A DNA stretch of 64,000 nt from Aquila chrysaetos chrysaetos (Eukaryota; Chordata; Aves; Accipitriformes; Accipitridae), in the NCBI RefSeq assembly GCF_900496995.4, contig NC_044014.1:15340501-15404500 (forward strand), written 5' to 3'. Below, piece by piece: positions 24,101-36,042 of the stretch. The first letter of the stretch is position 1, and each line of letters opens with the position of its first letter. The position numbers were made by a program, and so were the translations under genes. The notes beneath the pieces are model-generated. The model saw only the letters and a program-made list of their open reading frames with translations. It searched no databases and was not told where the DNA came from.

Positions 24101-26940
24101 TCCCAGCCCAGGGTTGGGCTCAGGCATCTCAGGGTGAGATCAGTGCCTGTGTCTGGATCTGGGACCCATCACACAGTGCCAGAGCTCTGTGTAGCATCTT
24201 GGCGGCATCCAACCTCCCGCTCCTCTCTCTAGCAGCTAAAATCCTGGCATGGCCTGGGGCTGGGGCATGGGGGTGCAGGGGGACCCTTCCCTCCCCAGTT
24301 GCCCCCACGCTGGGACATTGGGTGGGTGACACCAGTCCCTGTCAGCCTTCCTGACAGGGATGCTCCTGCCTGCCCCAGGTCTCATCTGAGAGGACATGGA
24401 TCTTTGCAGAGGGATTTTGGATTAGGGACCATGTTACACATGACGGGAAGCTTTTGCCTGGTGCCGGGGCAGGCATCATGCTGGTTCCCACACTGCTCCG
24501 TGCCCACAAATGCCCAATGAGGAGCGCCAAGGGAAATATCAGCTCATCTCTAAGTAATTCCTTTCAGCTAGCATTGCTAGCTTGGTCCCTTGGGAAAAAA
24601 ATAAAGATTTTGGGCTTAGCCAGTGCTTCTCTTTGCGAATGGTGCCCTCATCTTGTAACTAGGGCACAGTGGGAGGTGAAAGCCAGTTAGCTAGCATCGA
24701 GGTTTCTGCAGACAGCATGAGGCGGATGCGATGAGCCTGTTGTGATGCCGGGCTCCTCCCCGGGCTGGCTGCTCTCCTGCTGCGGTGGGGAAAGGAGCCT
24801 GCAGAGGCCGAGTGGGTGGCGAGGGGTGCAGGGCAGTGAGGGGTGCACGATGCACAGCAGCTTGCCTGCATCCAGAGGCCTGGTTCGGGGCACGCTGGGG
24901 CTTTCTTTGCCCTCTGCACCCCATAAGCATTGTACAGGTGTGCGTGGACCACAGGTTTGCTCCTGTACTTGTGCTTTGCTGCAGGACAGGTTGGAAGGAC
25001 GTGAAGAAGGAGGCGCGGAGCTGCGGCTCCCTAAGCCAGGAATCAGTGCCGTGTTGCTCCCGGAAATCCAGCTGGGATCCACCCACTGTTTACAGAGGAA
25101 AGTGCAGTGAATCATCTGTGTGGGGAAGGAAAACACACCAAACTTGGGCCTTTTTAAGCTTTCCAGGCAAGTGAAAGCTGCCGGGAGAGCACCTGACTGG
25201 GAGCAGACCCGGCTCAGCAGCCCGGATGCCCCAGGGATAGGTGTGAGGGCTCTGCATGGACAGGTCTGTGTCCTGGGACAGGGCACCTGTTTCTACCCCA
25301 GCCCAATAAATATGGGTGGCTAAACCTATCACAGCCGGCAGCAGCTTTGCTCCCCACAGGGCAGCCCAGGGGGGCTCCCAAAGTGCGGTTTGCCAGGCAG
25401 ATGTTCTGGCTGACAGGGAAGAGGTGACACTTGGAAACAAATGCTTTTCTCTAGACACGGGAGTAGGAAAGATTAGTCTGCATATGGGTTTGCTATAGCA
25501 AGGACCGGGCTGCTACAGCTGCCTGAGCACAGGGGCGCGGAGCCCTTGGAGGTGACCTGCGGTGCTCCATCTGGCCTCCAAAAGGACGTGGGTCTGCTGG
25601 GGTCCTCCGACATCTCTGCCAGCCCCCCTGGGCTCTCTCAGGTGCCCGCTGGTGCTAGGCAGATGCTCAGGCACCTAAACTGAGCCCTCAGCATCACACA
25701 CAAGAAAAGGTTACTTCTATCTGCAATAACTGACAGATGAGGAAAGGTTTTTGTGTCCGCAAAGAGCTGCAGCAGCCGGAGCAACCACTCTCCCCATGGA
25801 TGTGGCCTTAAACCAAGCTGCCCAGTGCTGAGACCTGTGTGCTGTGCCTCCAGGGCTGCAGCAGAAGGGGAAGGTGACGCTAGATTCATTTAGCACCTGG
25901 AGAGCATTTGGGATGGGGTCTGGGCCTCATTAGGATCCGCCAGGAGGAGATGGGTAGGGCAGGCTGCAGGCACTTGTGGTCAGCAAATAAAGGTCATGGC
26001 AGGCAAACCTGGCAGCTTGCTGTTGGATCCCTGGTGTGGCTCTGGGGAAAGCTGAATCCCTCCCAGATGTATGTTCTAGGGTCTTCAGAAAGTTGTCAGG
26101 AACAGACGGTGGAGGTAAGTGGGGATACAAGGGGAGAAGACTCCTAAAGGCGAGCTGGGACCCTGGGTGAGGGTGGTAACAGCTGCTGCAAGTGCTGAGC
26201 GGGTGGCAAAGGGCTGACCTGGCACGGGGGCTGCAGCCCTGATGCCATCCTGGCTGCTAACCCAGCTTTGGGCCCCTTTGGGGTTAGTGAGGTTACACCT
26301 GCCAGAGAGAACAGGAGCAGCTGGATCATGTGCAGGGGGTTAAGGTACAGCAGTAGTGAAGCTGGAGCAGAGACCCCAAGGAAGCCCGGGCTTCTTTGCA
26401 TCCCAAGCCAGAGTTGATGCCCCAGGGTTCGGGGAAATGCTCAGCACTTGTGGCTAAGTTAGAGGAATCAGAAAAAATTGCAAGCTGATGGAGATGTTAC
26501 CCTTCAATACAAATGCAGGTGTATCAGCCCTGCACACTGAGGGAAGGTTTGTGGCTGGATGGAGCTGGAACAGCAGAAGGTGCAGGAGAAGAGAGCTCCT
26601 GGGCAGACACTGCATGTGAAGAGTGCAGCTGAAAGGCACAAAATTAGAATTTAAAAAAAAAAAAAAAAAAAAGGTGCTGTGGGCCTCAGGTTGCAAAGCT
26701 AGTGACCTGCTGCCCATCAGGAGTGGTTTCAGGAGTGACAGGTCCTCCTCATGGCAGAGAGGCAGAAAGATGTGGCAGCTCTGCAGGGACATGGCCACTG
26801 GTGTTAGTAACATGGTCATGCCGAAACATAGCTGGGAGTGGGCACTAGAGGGCTGCACACTCACATTATTGCTGTCAGAGGTGTCTCAAACTGCACAGCC
26901 TGGTCTGGAAACGCTGATTAACTTCTGCTAGACTCAGTGA

Positions 26941-29900
26941 CCCAATAGAAAGAAGTGAATAACTTTTGAAGAAATAGCAATTACCCACTACAAGGCCAAG
27001 GTGGTGATTTTTCTTCATTTTAATTGCACTTTTCCCAAGCTCTGCTGCTGCCTAGGCAAACTTACAAGGTGAAAAGAAGCAAGTTGCATGTGGGCTTGAT
27101 GCTGAGGCGCGTGTACTGAGCTTGCCCAGTTACCTTAGCCCTTGGAAGCTGCTCCAGCAGAGCCCTTGCTCCCAGGAAAGCTGCATCCTTGGCAGAAGCA
27201 GTGGGCTCCTTGGGTTGTGAGAAGTCATCTCCACATCCCGCGTGATAGCCCACATTAGCAAGCTTGGGACCATGCAGCCTCACCCCATCTTCAGAAGAGC
27301 CCCATGCCCCCATCAAGTGCTGTCTCTGGCCAGGAGCAGACCATGGAAATCCTGGTGTTTTCATTAATGCACCTCAAGGTATGCGAGATGTTTGCTTTTA
27401 GCTGCATTGCTGAGAGCAGAGAATGAAAATGTTCCCCTTGGTGCCTGCTCTTGCCCTCAGCTGTGTGGTAAGTACTGACAGCATCTCACAGCCTTCCTTC
27501 CTTAAGCAGGGCTGTTCAAGGTCTTGCTTCTTGTCTCCTGTCAAGTGTCCTGACCAGTGTACTGTGTCATATGGCAAGAACAGCAGCAAATTTAGCCTGC
27601 TTTCCTTTCCTCAGTTTGCCTTGCTGTAGTGAATCAGCTCATTTTGAAGCTGAGGTCTGTGCTGTGAAACACTTCTGAGACCTGCTGGAGGCACCAAACC
27701 CAGGGAGAACAGCACTGCATTTCTGACCAGATCCCCCTCTGCCAACGCTGTTTTGGGAGTATGGCTGGCTTCTTTCACATAGCACATGGATAAATCTTTG
27801 GGTCCCTTGTGAGTGATGTGGGCTAGCCTCAAGTATACAGCAGCAACAGCCTGAACTGATGTACTCTGCACATGCTTGTACCCTGGAGGGGGAGGATGAA
27901 GTAAAACCTGTGTCCTCAGAGGTGTCAGCAGCATGGGAGGAAGGCATTTGTCAGAGATGGTCTCCATATCAGCTCATCAGGCTTTGAGTCCTGCCTTGTC
28001 CTACCTTGTAATAACCTGGTTGGCCAGGGGGAAAAAAAGGAAAATCAATGGTTTTGTCCCCAGAAGCCTGATATAAATGGAGTGGGGGGGAAAGAACTAC
28101 AGGAACAGCTTGAGGATGAGGGAATGTCTGCAGCTACTGCTAAGGGCACTGATAGAGCATAAAGGTAAGGGAAGAAAAAGCCAGCACTTACTTGGGAGAT
28201 TAGGTAAAAATCAACCTGCCCATCCTAGGCTCACGTATTTGGGAGGATTTGTTAATACTTTTGTGAGTTAAACCCTACAGTTTTCACAGCACTAGCGAAT
28301 GTTTGTGTTCCTCCAGTAAAAGAATATTTTCAATTTCATTGTACTGTCAGCACAGGCTCATTGATGAGTGCACAAGGAATCCTAAATTAGATTTGCTTGA
28401 TATCACGTCAGACTGGATAATCATATTTATTGCCTCTTTGAAAACTGAAGCTTTCAGTTTCAGTCCAGATTAAGGACTTGTCATCTCTGATCTACACTTC
28501 AGTAAGCGGTACCTGGGAAAAGCAGGCCAGTTGCTTTAAAAACCACTTGTTGTACATTGAATCCTTCGGATTAGCATCATTTTCCTCTCACATGAAAATA
28601 AATCTTGAGCATTGCTATGTTTGCAAAGACTCTTCTAAGCTTAATTGCTTTCTCTTAGCAGTGTTTAGCTTGTATCAATTTTCTGATGGGAATAAACCCA
28701 TCCTTTTTGGTCGTTACAGAGCCTTCATGAAAGTGGAGTGATGGCAGAAGTGTAAGAGAAAGTACGCTGAACCCCATGCAAACAAATGTTGGTGGGTCAC
28801 TGCAGGTGTGATTGCTTGAGTTGCTCATGCTGGGAGAGTCTTGGGAGAGTGTAGCTGTGTCAGGTGAGAGTGGATGTTTAAGACGTATTTTTTTACTGCT
28901 TGGTAGATGAATTGCGATGTGGCTTTATAGAAGTACTTGACCTCTGTTTTCCTGTGACATGGTGACCATATTTACTTGGCAATGCTGGTGTTGGTGGGCA
29001 GAAGGGAATCTGTGCGTGTCCCCCAAAGCTAAACTGCCTGGGAGATGGGCTAGCTGATATAATAGTAATGGGAGTGGTATGAGACGTAATTATCCTTTCA
29101 TACAGAAGGCATTTGATTTTGCTAGGTAAAAACTCGGCTCTACTGCCTAAATTTGCGTGCAATATTTGAAGAGGAAGGAGTTCTAACAATGTTTGTGATG
29201 AGAGTATTTTGCTAAGACATCCTGAAAGATCACTGTTGTTCAAAAGAGGCTGTTAACGGTAAAAATTAGCAGTGTATAACTGAGGCTTAACAGCTGGAAT
29301 AGGGTACCTAAAGGTACTACTGGGAAGATTGCTATGTGGGCCTGTAAAGGAATATGTATGTTAGGCATGCTGGAATTCAGAAAAAACACATTTGTCAAAA
29401 GGCTGTTCAGACCTTTCCCAAGTTGCCTGTACCTGCTGCCTGTTGGTTACCTTGTCCCACCAGCTGAGCAACTGGAGAATAGTGGGGGGAAAATGGCTAG
29501 TCAGGTTTTGCTTTGCAAGAGCTTCTCACTGATACTAGTGAGAAATAAGAGGCAAAGTTAGTATTTCTCTGCCAAAGGAAGCATTCTTGGTTTTGGGTGG
29601 TAGTCTAAGTGGGACCCCAAAAAGTGACAAGTGCTTGTGGGTTCCTTGTCTAATCTGACTGTCAAACTACAGAAGAAACTACAGAAAAGTTGTATTGTAG
29701 TAAAATGGATAAGGAGACATGTTAGGATGCCCAGGATCTGTTTGTCTGGGATGATTGTTGGTGTGGAGGAGGAGGGAGAAGAACTTGAATTTGTTTCACG
29801 TCCTGGAATGAGAAAAGCAGAAAGGCTGGGAACTGGATGTGAAACAAGCTGGCATGTGGCTTTGAACAGGCAGCAAAGTGCTGTGTGTGGATGTGGTGGT

Positions 29901-32305
29901 CAGCAGTAAAACACCCCATGTGGGACTGAATACCAGCTGCATGCAGGTACTCTGCTCTGTGGACACAGGATGCGTGTGCCTGCAGATGCAAAAGAAACCC
30001 TTTATTTCTTATTCTGGAGTTCAGCGCTGCAGAACAGGCAGAGACCATTAGACCCCATAGACTGACCTCCCATCTTTCACAGGCCATGCAATTTCTTCAT
30101 GTTTCTCTTGACATTAGCCCACTGATTTATGCTAAACTAAAGTACATATTTTTTTCCAAAAAGACAGATCTGAAGACATCAGGAAATGAGAAAACCAACA
30201 TTTCCCCTGGTAATTTGTTCTACTAGTTAACCACTGGCACTCTTTTCCTGTTTCTTATTTCTCATTTCAGTCTGTCTGGTTTCTGATCCTAAACATTCGT
30301 TCCTGTTATAGATATCAGGAGTAAATCAAAATGCCCTGTAGAATAGTACCTGCTTTCTTTTCAGTATGTGGGCTAGGGTAATTGAATCTCCTCTTCAGTT
30401 TGTCTTGTTTTTTTGCACAAGGCTGGGGTTTAGTACTGTTGCTGCTGGGGAAAAAGCAAATCCCATCCCTTCCCTCACACCCCCATACATGCAGCCCCCT
30501 TTCAGGGATCAAACTGCCACCAAAGCCTTTTGCTGAGGGATGCTTTTTCCAGTCCTCAAATTAAAAGAAAAGCAAAAGGTTGCTGTGTTTGGCCAGTGCC
30601 TAACACAACCAGCCTTGTCTGCAATGCTACATAAGAAACTATAACAAAACAGTTAGTTATTGATAATAGTGAAGCAACTGAGCTTTCTCAAGTGTATGAG
30701 AGTGAAAAATGCTTTCCTTGCCTGACAAGAAAATGGTTTTGCATCCTTGCCTTTGAAGGGCCACAGCTGCTCACTCTGAGGGCAGAAATATGGGAACAGC
30801 AAGCACATACTGCAAATGCACACCCTGTTACTCTTGAAGGGCTTGGCTGATAGGGAGAGGGAACATGCACAAACAGTTTGAGATAAATATTTCTGCCAGG
30901 ATCAACCCAGCTGAGACAAAGGTGAATTAACTTATGGAAACTCAGTTAAATTCAAGCGCGCGCACACACACAAAAAATCTGGGTTAGCAAAAAGTCTATT
31001 TAATAAATGAGGAAAAGCTACTTTGAAAATGGGTGAAGGTGCACTTACAGAACTGGGATAGGAGAGCTGAGGCAGCGGGCAGACAGCAATGAACGCTTGC
31101 ACAGCTGTGGCTGATAGCAAACATGGATGGAACTGATTGATTGAATTAATTAGAGTCTTATCTTTACAAGTTAAACTCTTCCTAAGAAGGAATTAAAGGG
31201 AATTCCTTTGGCCCAGCTGAGGGAAGTGTAAGAATACCTACTAAGCTATAACTGTTTCTTACATTTTTGTGGCCCATTTAATGAAGCTGTAAACATTTCA
31301 CGCTTTGTATGACTCAGCTCTACCATCTCAGAGTTTTAACACAGGAAATGCTTTCTAGGTGAGTTCATGCTGTATCATGCTTTGTATATTTAAAAAATCC
31401 TCAATTTCTTCAAGGCTATTACATGAAAACAAAGGTTTTAGAGTAAAGAGCATCTATGACTTTTCAATAAACAAGATAATTAAAATGTTAATAATTACAA
31501 GTCAATTATAAACTGGGGCTGTCACACAATATAAAGGTATAGCTGAGCTCCAAACCATTTCATTACCAGAGATGATATTCAGATAATCAAACTCAGCTAG
31601 TTTGTTGAAAATATTAACCTTGTACCTAGTAAAGGAGTTTCTAAGGATTAAAATGTCAATGGAGGCCTTAGAAGGTCACTCATATTTCCCAAGGTTAATT
31701 TTGAAACTGTACCAGTTTGTCTTAGCTCAGGGTTTAACCTGTGGATCAGCACAGACTGTTTATGTAGATGCCAGACTGAACAGTTCATCATTATGTGGCA
31801 GATAAGCTACTGAGAAAAACACCTATGGGTATCCCAGGGTGGCTCTCCAGTGTAACTCTGGAATTAGACGGAACCAGGTTTGGTTGGAAGCAGGATGCTG
31901 TAGTGGAGGGAGCCTGTTTTAGTAATGCTTGGAGCGATGAAAAAATGAAGTAGAGCATGGGGGGACACACCAATTATCTCTCCTCTTTAGCCAAGCTGGG
32001 CATACTGAATGTAGGAATTGAACAGTAAAGAGAAGCAGGTGAGGAATAATCCAACAGGTGATTTTTATTTTTTTTAATTTCCTGAGACAATGTACCTAAA
32101 GGTCCTTGTGGAGAAATGACTTCTTGCAAGACCATTGACAATGCTTCCAAATCTAGGTCCCAGAGGGAGGCAGAGCTGCAGCCAGCTACCCAACTGCTGC
32201 TGCAGCCAAAGTGGATGCCTGCTGCACCCATAAGAGAAACATACTAAAACTTCAATATTAGTTTGTTTTCAGCCCAGACAGATGATGGTGCAAGGCCCTG
32301 GTCCT
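26941..32305. other. Intergenic, no gene recognised
   Basis: Base composition shifts to AT-rich. No frame exceeds about 120 codons and none is recognisable. No LTR or LINE boundary is clear in this stretch. Confidence 0.5.
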
Positions 32306-32434
32306 GGCTTGTTAGGCTAGTTATTGGCTTGTTAGGCTAGTTATTGGCTTGTTAGGCTAGTTATTGGCTTGTTAGGCTAGTTATTGGCTTGTTAGGCTAG
32401 TTATTGGCTTGTTAGGCTAGTTATTGGCTTGTTA
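32306..32434 (+). repeat. 20-bp minisatellite, about 6.5 units
   Basis: Five identical copies of ttattggcttgttaggctag occupy 32321-32420. Partial copies lie on both sides (32306-32320 and 32421-32434). The lack of any difference between full units implies recent expansion or homogenisation, so the copy number is likely to vary between individuals. Confidence 0.97.
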
Positions 32435-33045
32435 TGAGAACTGCCTGTGTGAATTGGAGCTTGGGACCAGGTGCTGTTATGATTGCCAGTTTAAGTGTGA
32501 GATGGCAGCAAAGGCTTTGAAAATACAGTAATGGGTTGAAATCAGAGAGCACGAGAGAGGGATAAACAGCTTATTCATGATTGATTGTTGAAAAAGTGTA
32601 GCCTTGAAAGCTGAGAAAAGACTGCTTTTGTCTTAAGGAAGGAAGAAGCTGCTTAGCAAATAGGAGGGGGGAACAAATGGAGGCAGGGATGTGATAAAAG
32701 CATGTGCCAGAGCCTGGGAAAGTAGCCTCCCTTACCCGGGAGCCTTGCAGCACTCTGTCCAGAAGCAGAGACCCAGGGCTGGCCACTAGCTAGAAATTCA
32801 ACAACCTTAGAGGGGTAAGATCTCCAGTTTGGGCTGGGGAAGAAAGAGGGTGCCTACTTCAGTTTTTACTGTCCTTGTTGAAGAGCTCTGGGGCCTGAAA
32901 ACATCTATGACTTAGATGATCACAGGTCATAGTTGGCAGTACTGACTGTACAGTGTCACGTCCATGGTACGGAATGCTCGCAGATAATTTAGGATAAAGG
33001 ACTGGCTGATTTGAATAGATGATGATTATGTGGATCATCACTGGG
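32435..33045. other. Intergenic
   Basis: Nothing supported between the minisatellite and the CR1 tail. Positions from about 33000 may already belong to the LINE. Confidence 0.4.
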
Positions 33046-33101
33046 ACTTGGACTAGATGATCTTCAAAGGTCCCTTCCAACCCATTGTATGATTTTATGT
33101 T
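33046..33101 (+). mobile_element. CR1 LINE 3' end
   Basis: The segment contains ggactagatgatctt, then ggtcccttccaaccc and a tail near attgtatgattttatg. This is the usual 3' end of bird CR1 elements, which end in short repeats of an ATTCTATG type instead of poly(A). The 5' boundary is not visible; it is a short, 5'-truncated copy. Confidence 0.85.
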
Positions 33102-35480
33102 TAAGAACTAACATGTAGTGATAATGTTCAATAGTGTGAGAATTATTGGCATGGAGAGTGTTGTGAATGAATGCCAATGTAGCAAAGTTGTTTTAAAGCT
33201 TAAAACTGCTATGCTTTATCAGTCTAAGCATTCCTGTCACAGTGATCTCTAATTCCCTAACAGATATATGTATATTCAGTTGCAACCACATCTGCACTCG
33301 CTTATCAGCATGCACTTGGCTCGAGCACACACTGCGTCCTGCCCAATGGGAGGGTGAAATGTAAGAGATAAAGGAGTTATGAACAAATTAGGGACAATAA
33401 TTACAATGATAAAGGAAGCAAGGCTTCATTACTTCAGCTCCTCAAGGCATACTTGGTTTGTATCAGAGCTTTGGGGTATTTTTTATTTTTATTTTATCAC
33501 CTACAGAATACCAGATTTCTAGGCGAAAGTACTAAAAGCAGTTCTGGGCCTATATTCTGTTTGCTAGGTGTCTTCATAGAGGCAGCTGCCTCCATATTTC
33601 TTCCAAATCCTGCCTCTGATAGGTATCACATGAGATTTAAGCATGCCTATATTCTTCCACTGTTTGGCTTATTAATTTAATTAGTTTTCACTATGCCTGC
33701 AGATATCTAACGTTTGCAAAGAGCAGACTGATTTTTTTGAATGCTGTGTTGTATTTAGCTTCCTGATTACCCTGTGACTTGGTCACTAGGAGTATATTTA
33801 CACATAATCACTATAAAGTGTGACTCCAACTAGCATAAGTATACCTGACATCTCTTTCAAACTACCAAGCTCAGAAATCCCTAACAATGTAGTCCTGCAG
33901 AACAGAATTTGGCAAGGTGTATTTGCCTATTTGAGCATGTACCATGTACATTTTAGGTACCTGTCTGTCTTGACAAGCAGCCTGCAAAACTGACATGAGG
34001 GTTTTTTGCCTAAATTGCACCAGTTCCTGGCCATCTGTATATATGCTGTGCTTACTTGTACTTAGGTGAGTTGCTAGGGGCTTCTTGCCAGAAGAGAAGG
34101 ATTTATTGGCTGAAGTTTGCAGGAGCCTGTCCAGTGTCCAAGGGCATTTAATGTTTTCATTCAGAGTCCATATAATGGTATAAAAGGTGTACTTACTACC
34201 TTTGCAGAGTGTGTTTGTTAAACTGTTGTGAAATTGAGAGGGATGGTGAGCACTGGAGAACAGGATTGGAGTTAAAAGTTATCTTAAGAAATAGTCTCAG
34301 GAATGCAATAAGGAACAGTACAAAGGATTGCAGTGAGTTAAAACAATGAGCTGCAAGACTGTCAGATGGAGAGCAATTGTTCAGCAACAGCTCTGCCAGA
34401 AATGATCTGCAGGTTATAGCAAATCACAACTGGGGGGGGGGGGGGGGGGGGGAATCCCCCCCTCCTGTATGAACAGGAGTTTATCCTGCAGGTATGGGGA
34501 TAGATGCTTCTGCTCTACACAGGGCAGCCACGGGAGTACTGCATGCAGGTTTGCACTTTGCTCTTCAGGAAAGCTGTGAATCACTCAAGGGAATTCAGAA
34601 GAAAGCAATTAGTGATGCGCTGATCTTTCTTAGGTGGAAATTGTTCTAGCCAACCCTGTATGCTGCCCAGTTTTATGCGTTTCTAGCAGTGATTTGGCTT
34701 TAGATCCAAGAAAAAGCTTATGACTCATCTCAGCTATCCGATATGGGCCAGTGTGGGGGAGCTTGCTGGAGTGCTAGACTGGTAGGGTGTAGAAAAACGT
34801 ACAAGACTCTAGAAAGATGAGATGTATGCTGCACTTGCTGCCCTATGCCTGTAAAAAAAATTACTGTAACAAGATTTAATGTGAATCTTTATGAAAGGGG
34901 AAGTTTAGTTTAAAGAAAACTTATTTCACTCATTGTCACACATTTCACTCACATTTTCACACCCACATACTTCACGGGCTCCAAGACAAGTGTCAAAGCT
35001 CAAACGATCACTGTGTAACAAAGGATGAGATGTTGCCTGTCAAATCCTTGCTCCATCTTTTGGGTTCCTCTTCATCATGCTAGATCTAGTTTTTAAGCTG
35101 GTTTGAACCAATTTTTGGAAGGTCTTTTACTCCCTTAAGAAGTCAGAAAGTTATTGCAGTGAATTTTTTCCCCTAAGAATCTTGCTTCTTCCTCCATATG
35201 TCTTAGACAAGGTGGCTGCCCATTGTCTTTGTCTCATTTTGAGTATCCTTATGGCCAGTTTGCCTTCCTGTTAGGACAGCAGAAAGCAATGGCACATGCA
35301 AAGTGACACAACCTTATCACCATCCTCCTGTTATTGGAGCACGGGTCTCCTGATGAGTTGTTTCTGCTGTGGCCTTATCAGAGCACAGGCTTCATGATGT
35401 AAACATCTCATCTGTCAATGTTTCAGACTGATCATTGTTGATCATGTTCTCGGTCGTGAATATAAGCCGCTCTTCCAGGC
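33102..35480. other. Intergenic, no gene recognised
   Basis: A G run lies at 34432-34452, followed by a short C run. Positions about 34480-34630 (tactgcatgcaggttt, then ttcaggaaag) resemble a badly decayed LINE fragment, but I would not insist on it. No coding frame is supported. Confidence 0.4.
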
Positions 35481-36042
35481 TGTCGTGGTTTAACCCCAGC
35501 CAGCAACTAAGTACCACGCAGCCACTCACACCCCCCCCCCCCCCCCAACCAGTGGGATGGGGGAGAAAATCAGGAAAAGAAGTAAAACTCGTGGGTTGAG
35601 ATAAGAATGGTTTAATAGAACAGAAAAGAAGAAACGAATAATGATAATGATAACACTAATAAAATGACAACAGCAATAATGAAAGGACTGGAATGTACAA
35701 ATGATGCGCAGTGCAATTGCTCACCACCCGCCGATCGCCACTCAGCTAGTCCCCCAGCAGCGATCCCCCACTCCCCCCAGTTTATACACTAGATGTGGCA
35801 TCCCATGGTATGGAATACCCCGCTGGCCAGTTTGGGTCAGCTGCCCTGGCTGTGTCCTGTGCCAACTTCTTGTGCCCCTCCAGCTTTCTCGCTGGCTGGG
35901 CATGAGAAGCTGAAAAATCCTTGACTTTAGACTAAACACTACTTAGCAACAACTGAAAACATCAGTGTTATCAACATTCTTCGCATATTGAGTAGCAGCT
36001 ACTAGGAAGACAATTAACTCTATCCCAGCTGAAACCAGGACA
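35481..36042 (-). mobile_element. Solo LTR, family A copy 1
   Basis: On the - strand the element starts TGTCCTGGTTTCAGCTGGGA and ends AACCACGACA. It matches the copies at 40825 and 54653 along its whole length of 562 bases. Flanks caggc and taggc look like a 5-bp target duplication with one change. It carries a C run at about 35527-35547. There is no internal retroviral sequence, so it is a solo LTR left by recombination between the two ends of a provirus. Confidence 0.85.

Larger units (their letters stand above)
13954..26940. other. GC-rich intergenic stretch
   Basis: The stretch is strongly GC-rich, so long open frames on both strands are a composition effect. None shows a known domain. 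It should contain the promoter and 5' part of the - strand primary miR-146b transcript, which I could not locate. It holds a 29-base G run at 21124-21152, an A run at about 26652-26672, and short tandem duplications near 21720-21761 and 24080-24110. The separately listed SOX, CRE and homeodomain-like sites are also here. Confidence 0.5.

Noticed and set aside
24336..24360. 10-bp inverted repeat with a 5-base loop
   Set aside because: A stem of this length is expected about once or twice by chance in 64 kb.
24687..25286. 199-codon frame on the - strand
   Set aside because: Same composition effect; no conserved-looking core.
32306..32434. CRISPR-like array
   Set aside because: The repeats are directly adjacent with no spacers, and the genome is a bird's; it is a minisatellite.
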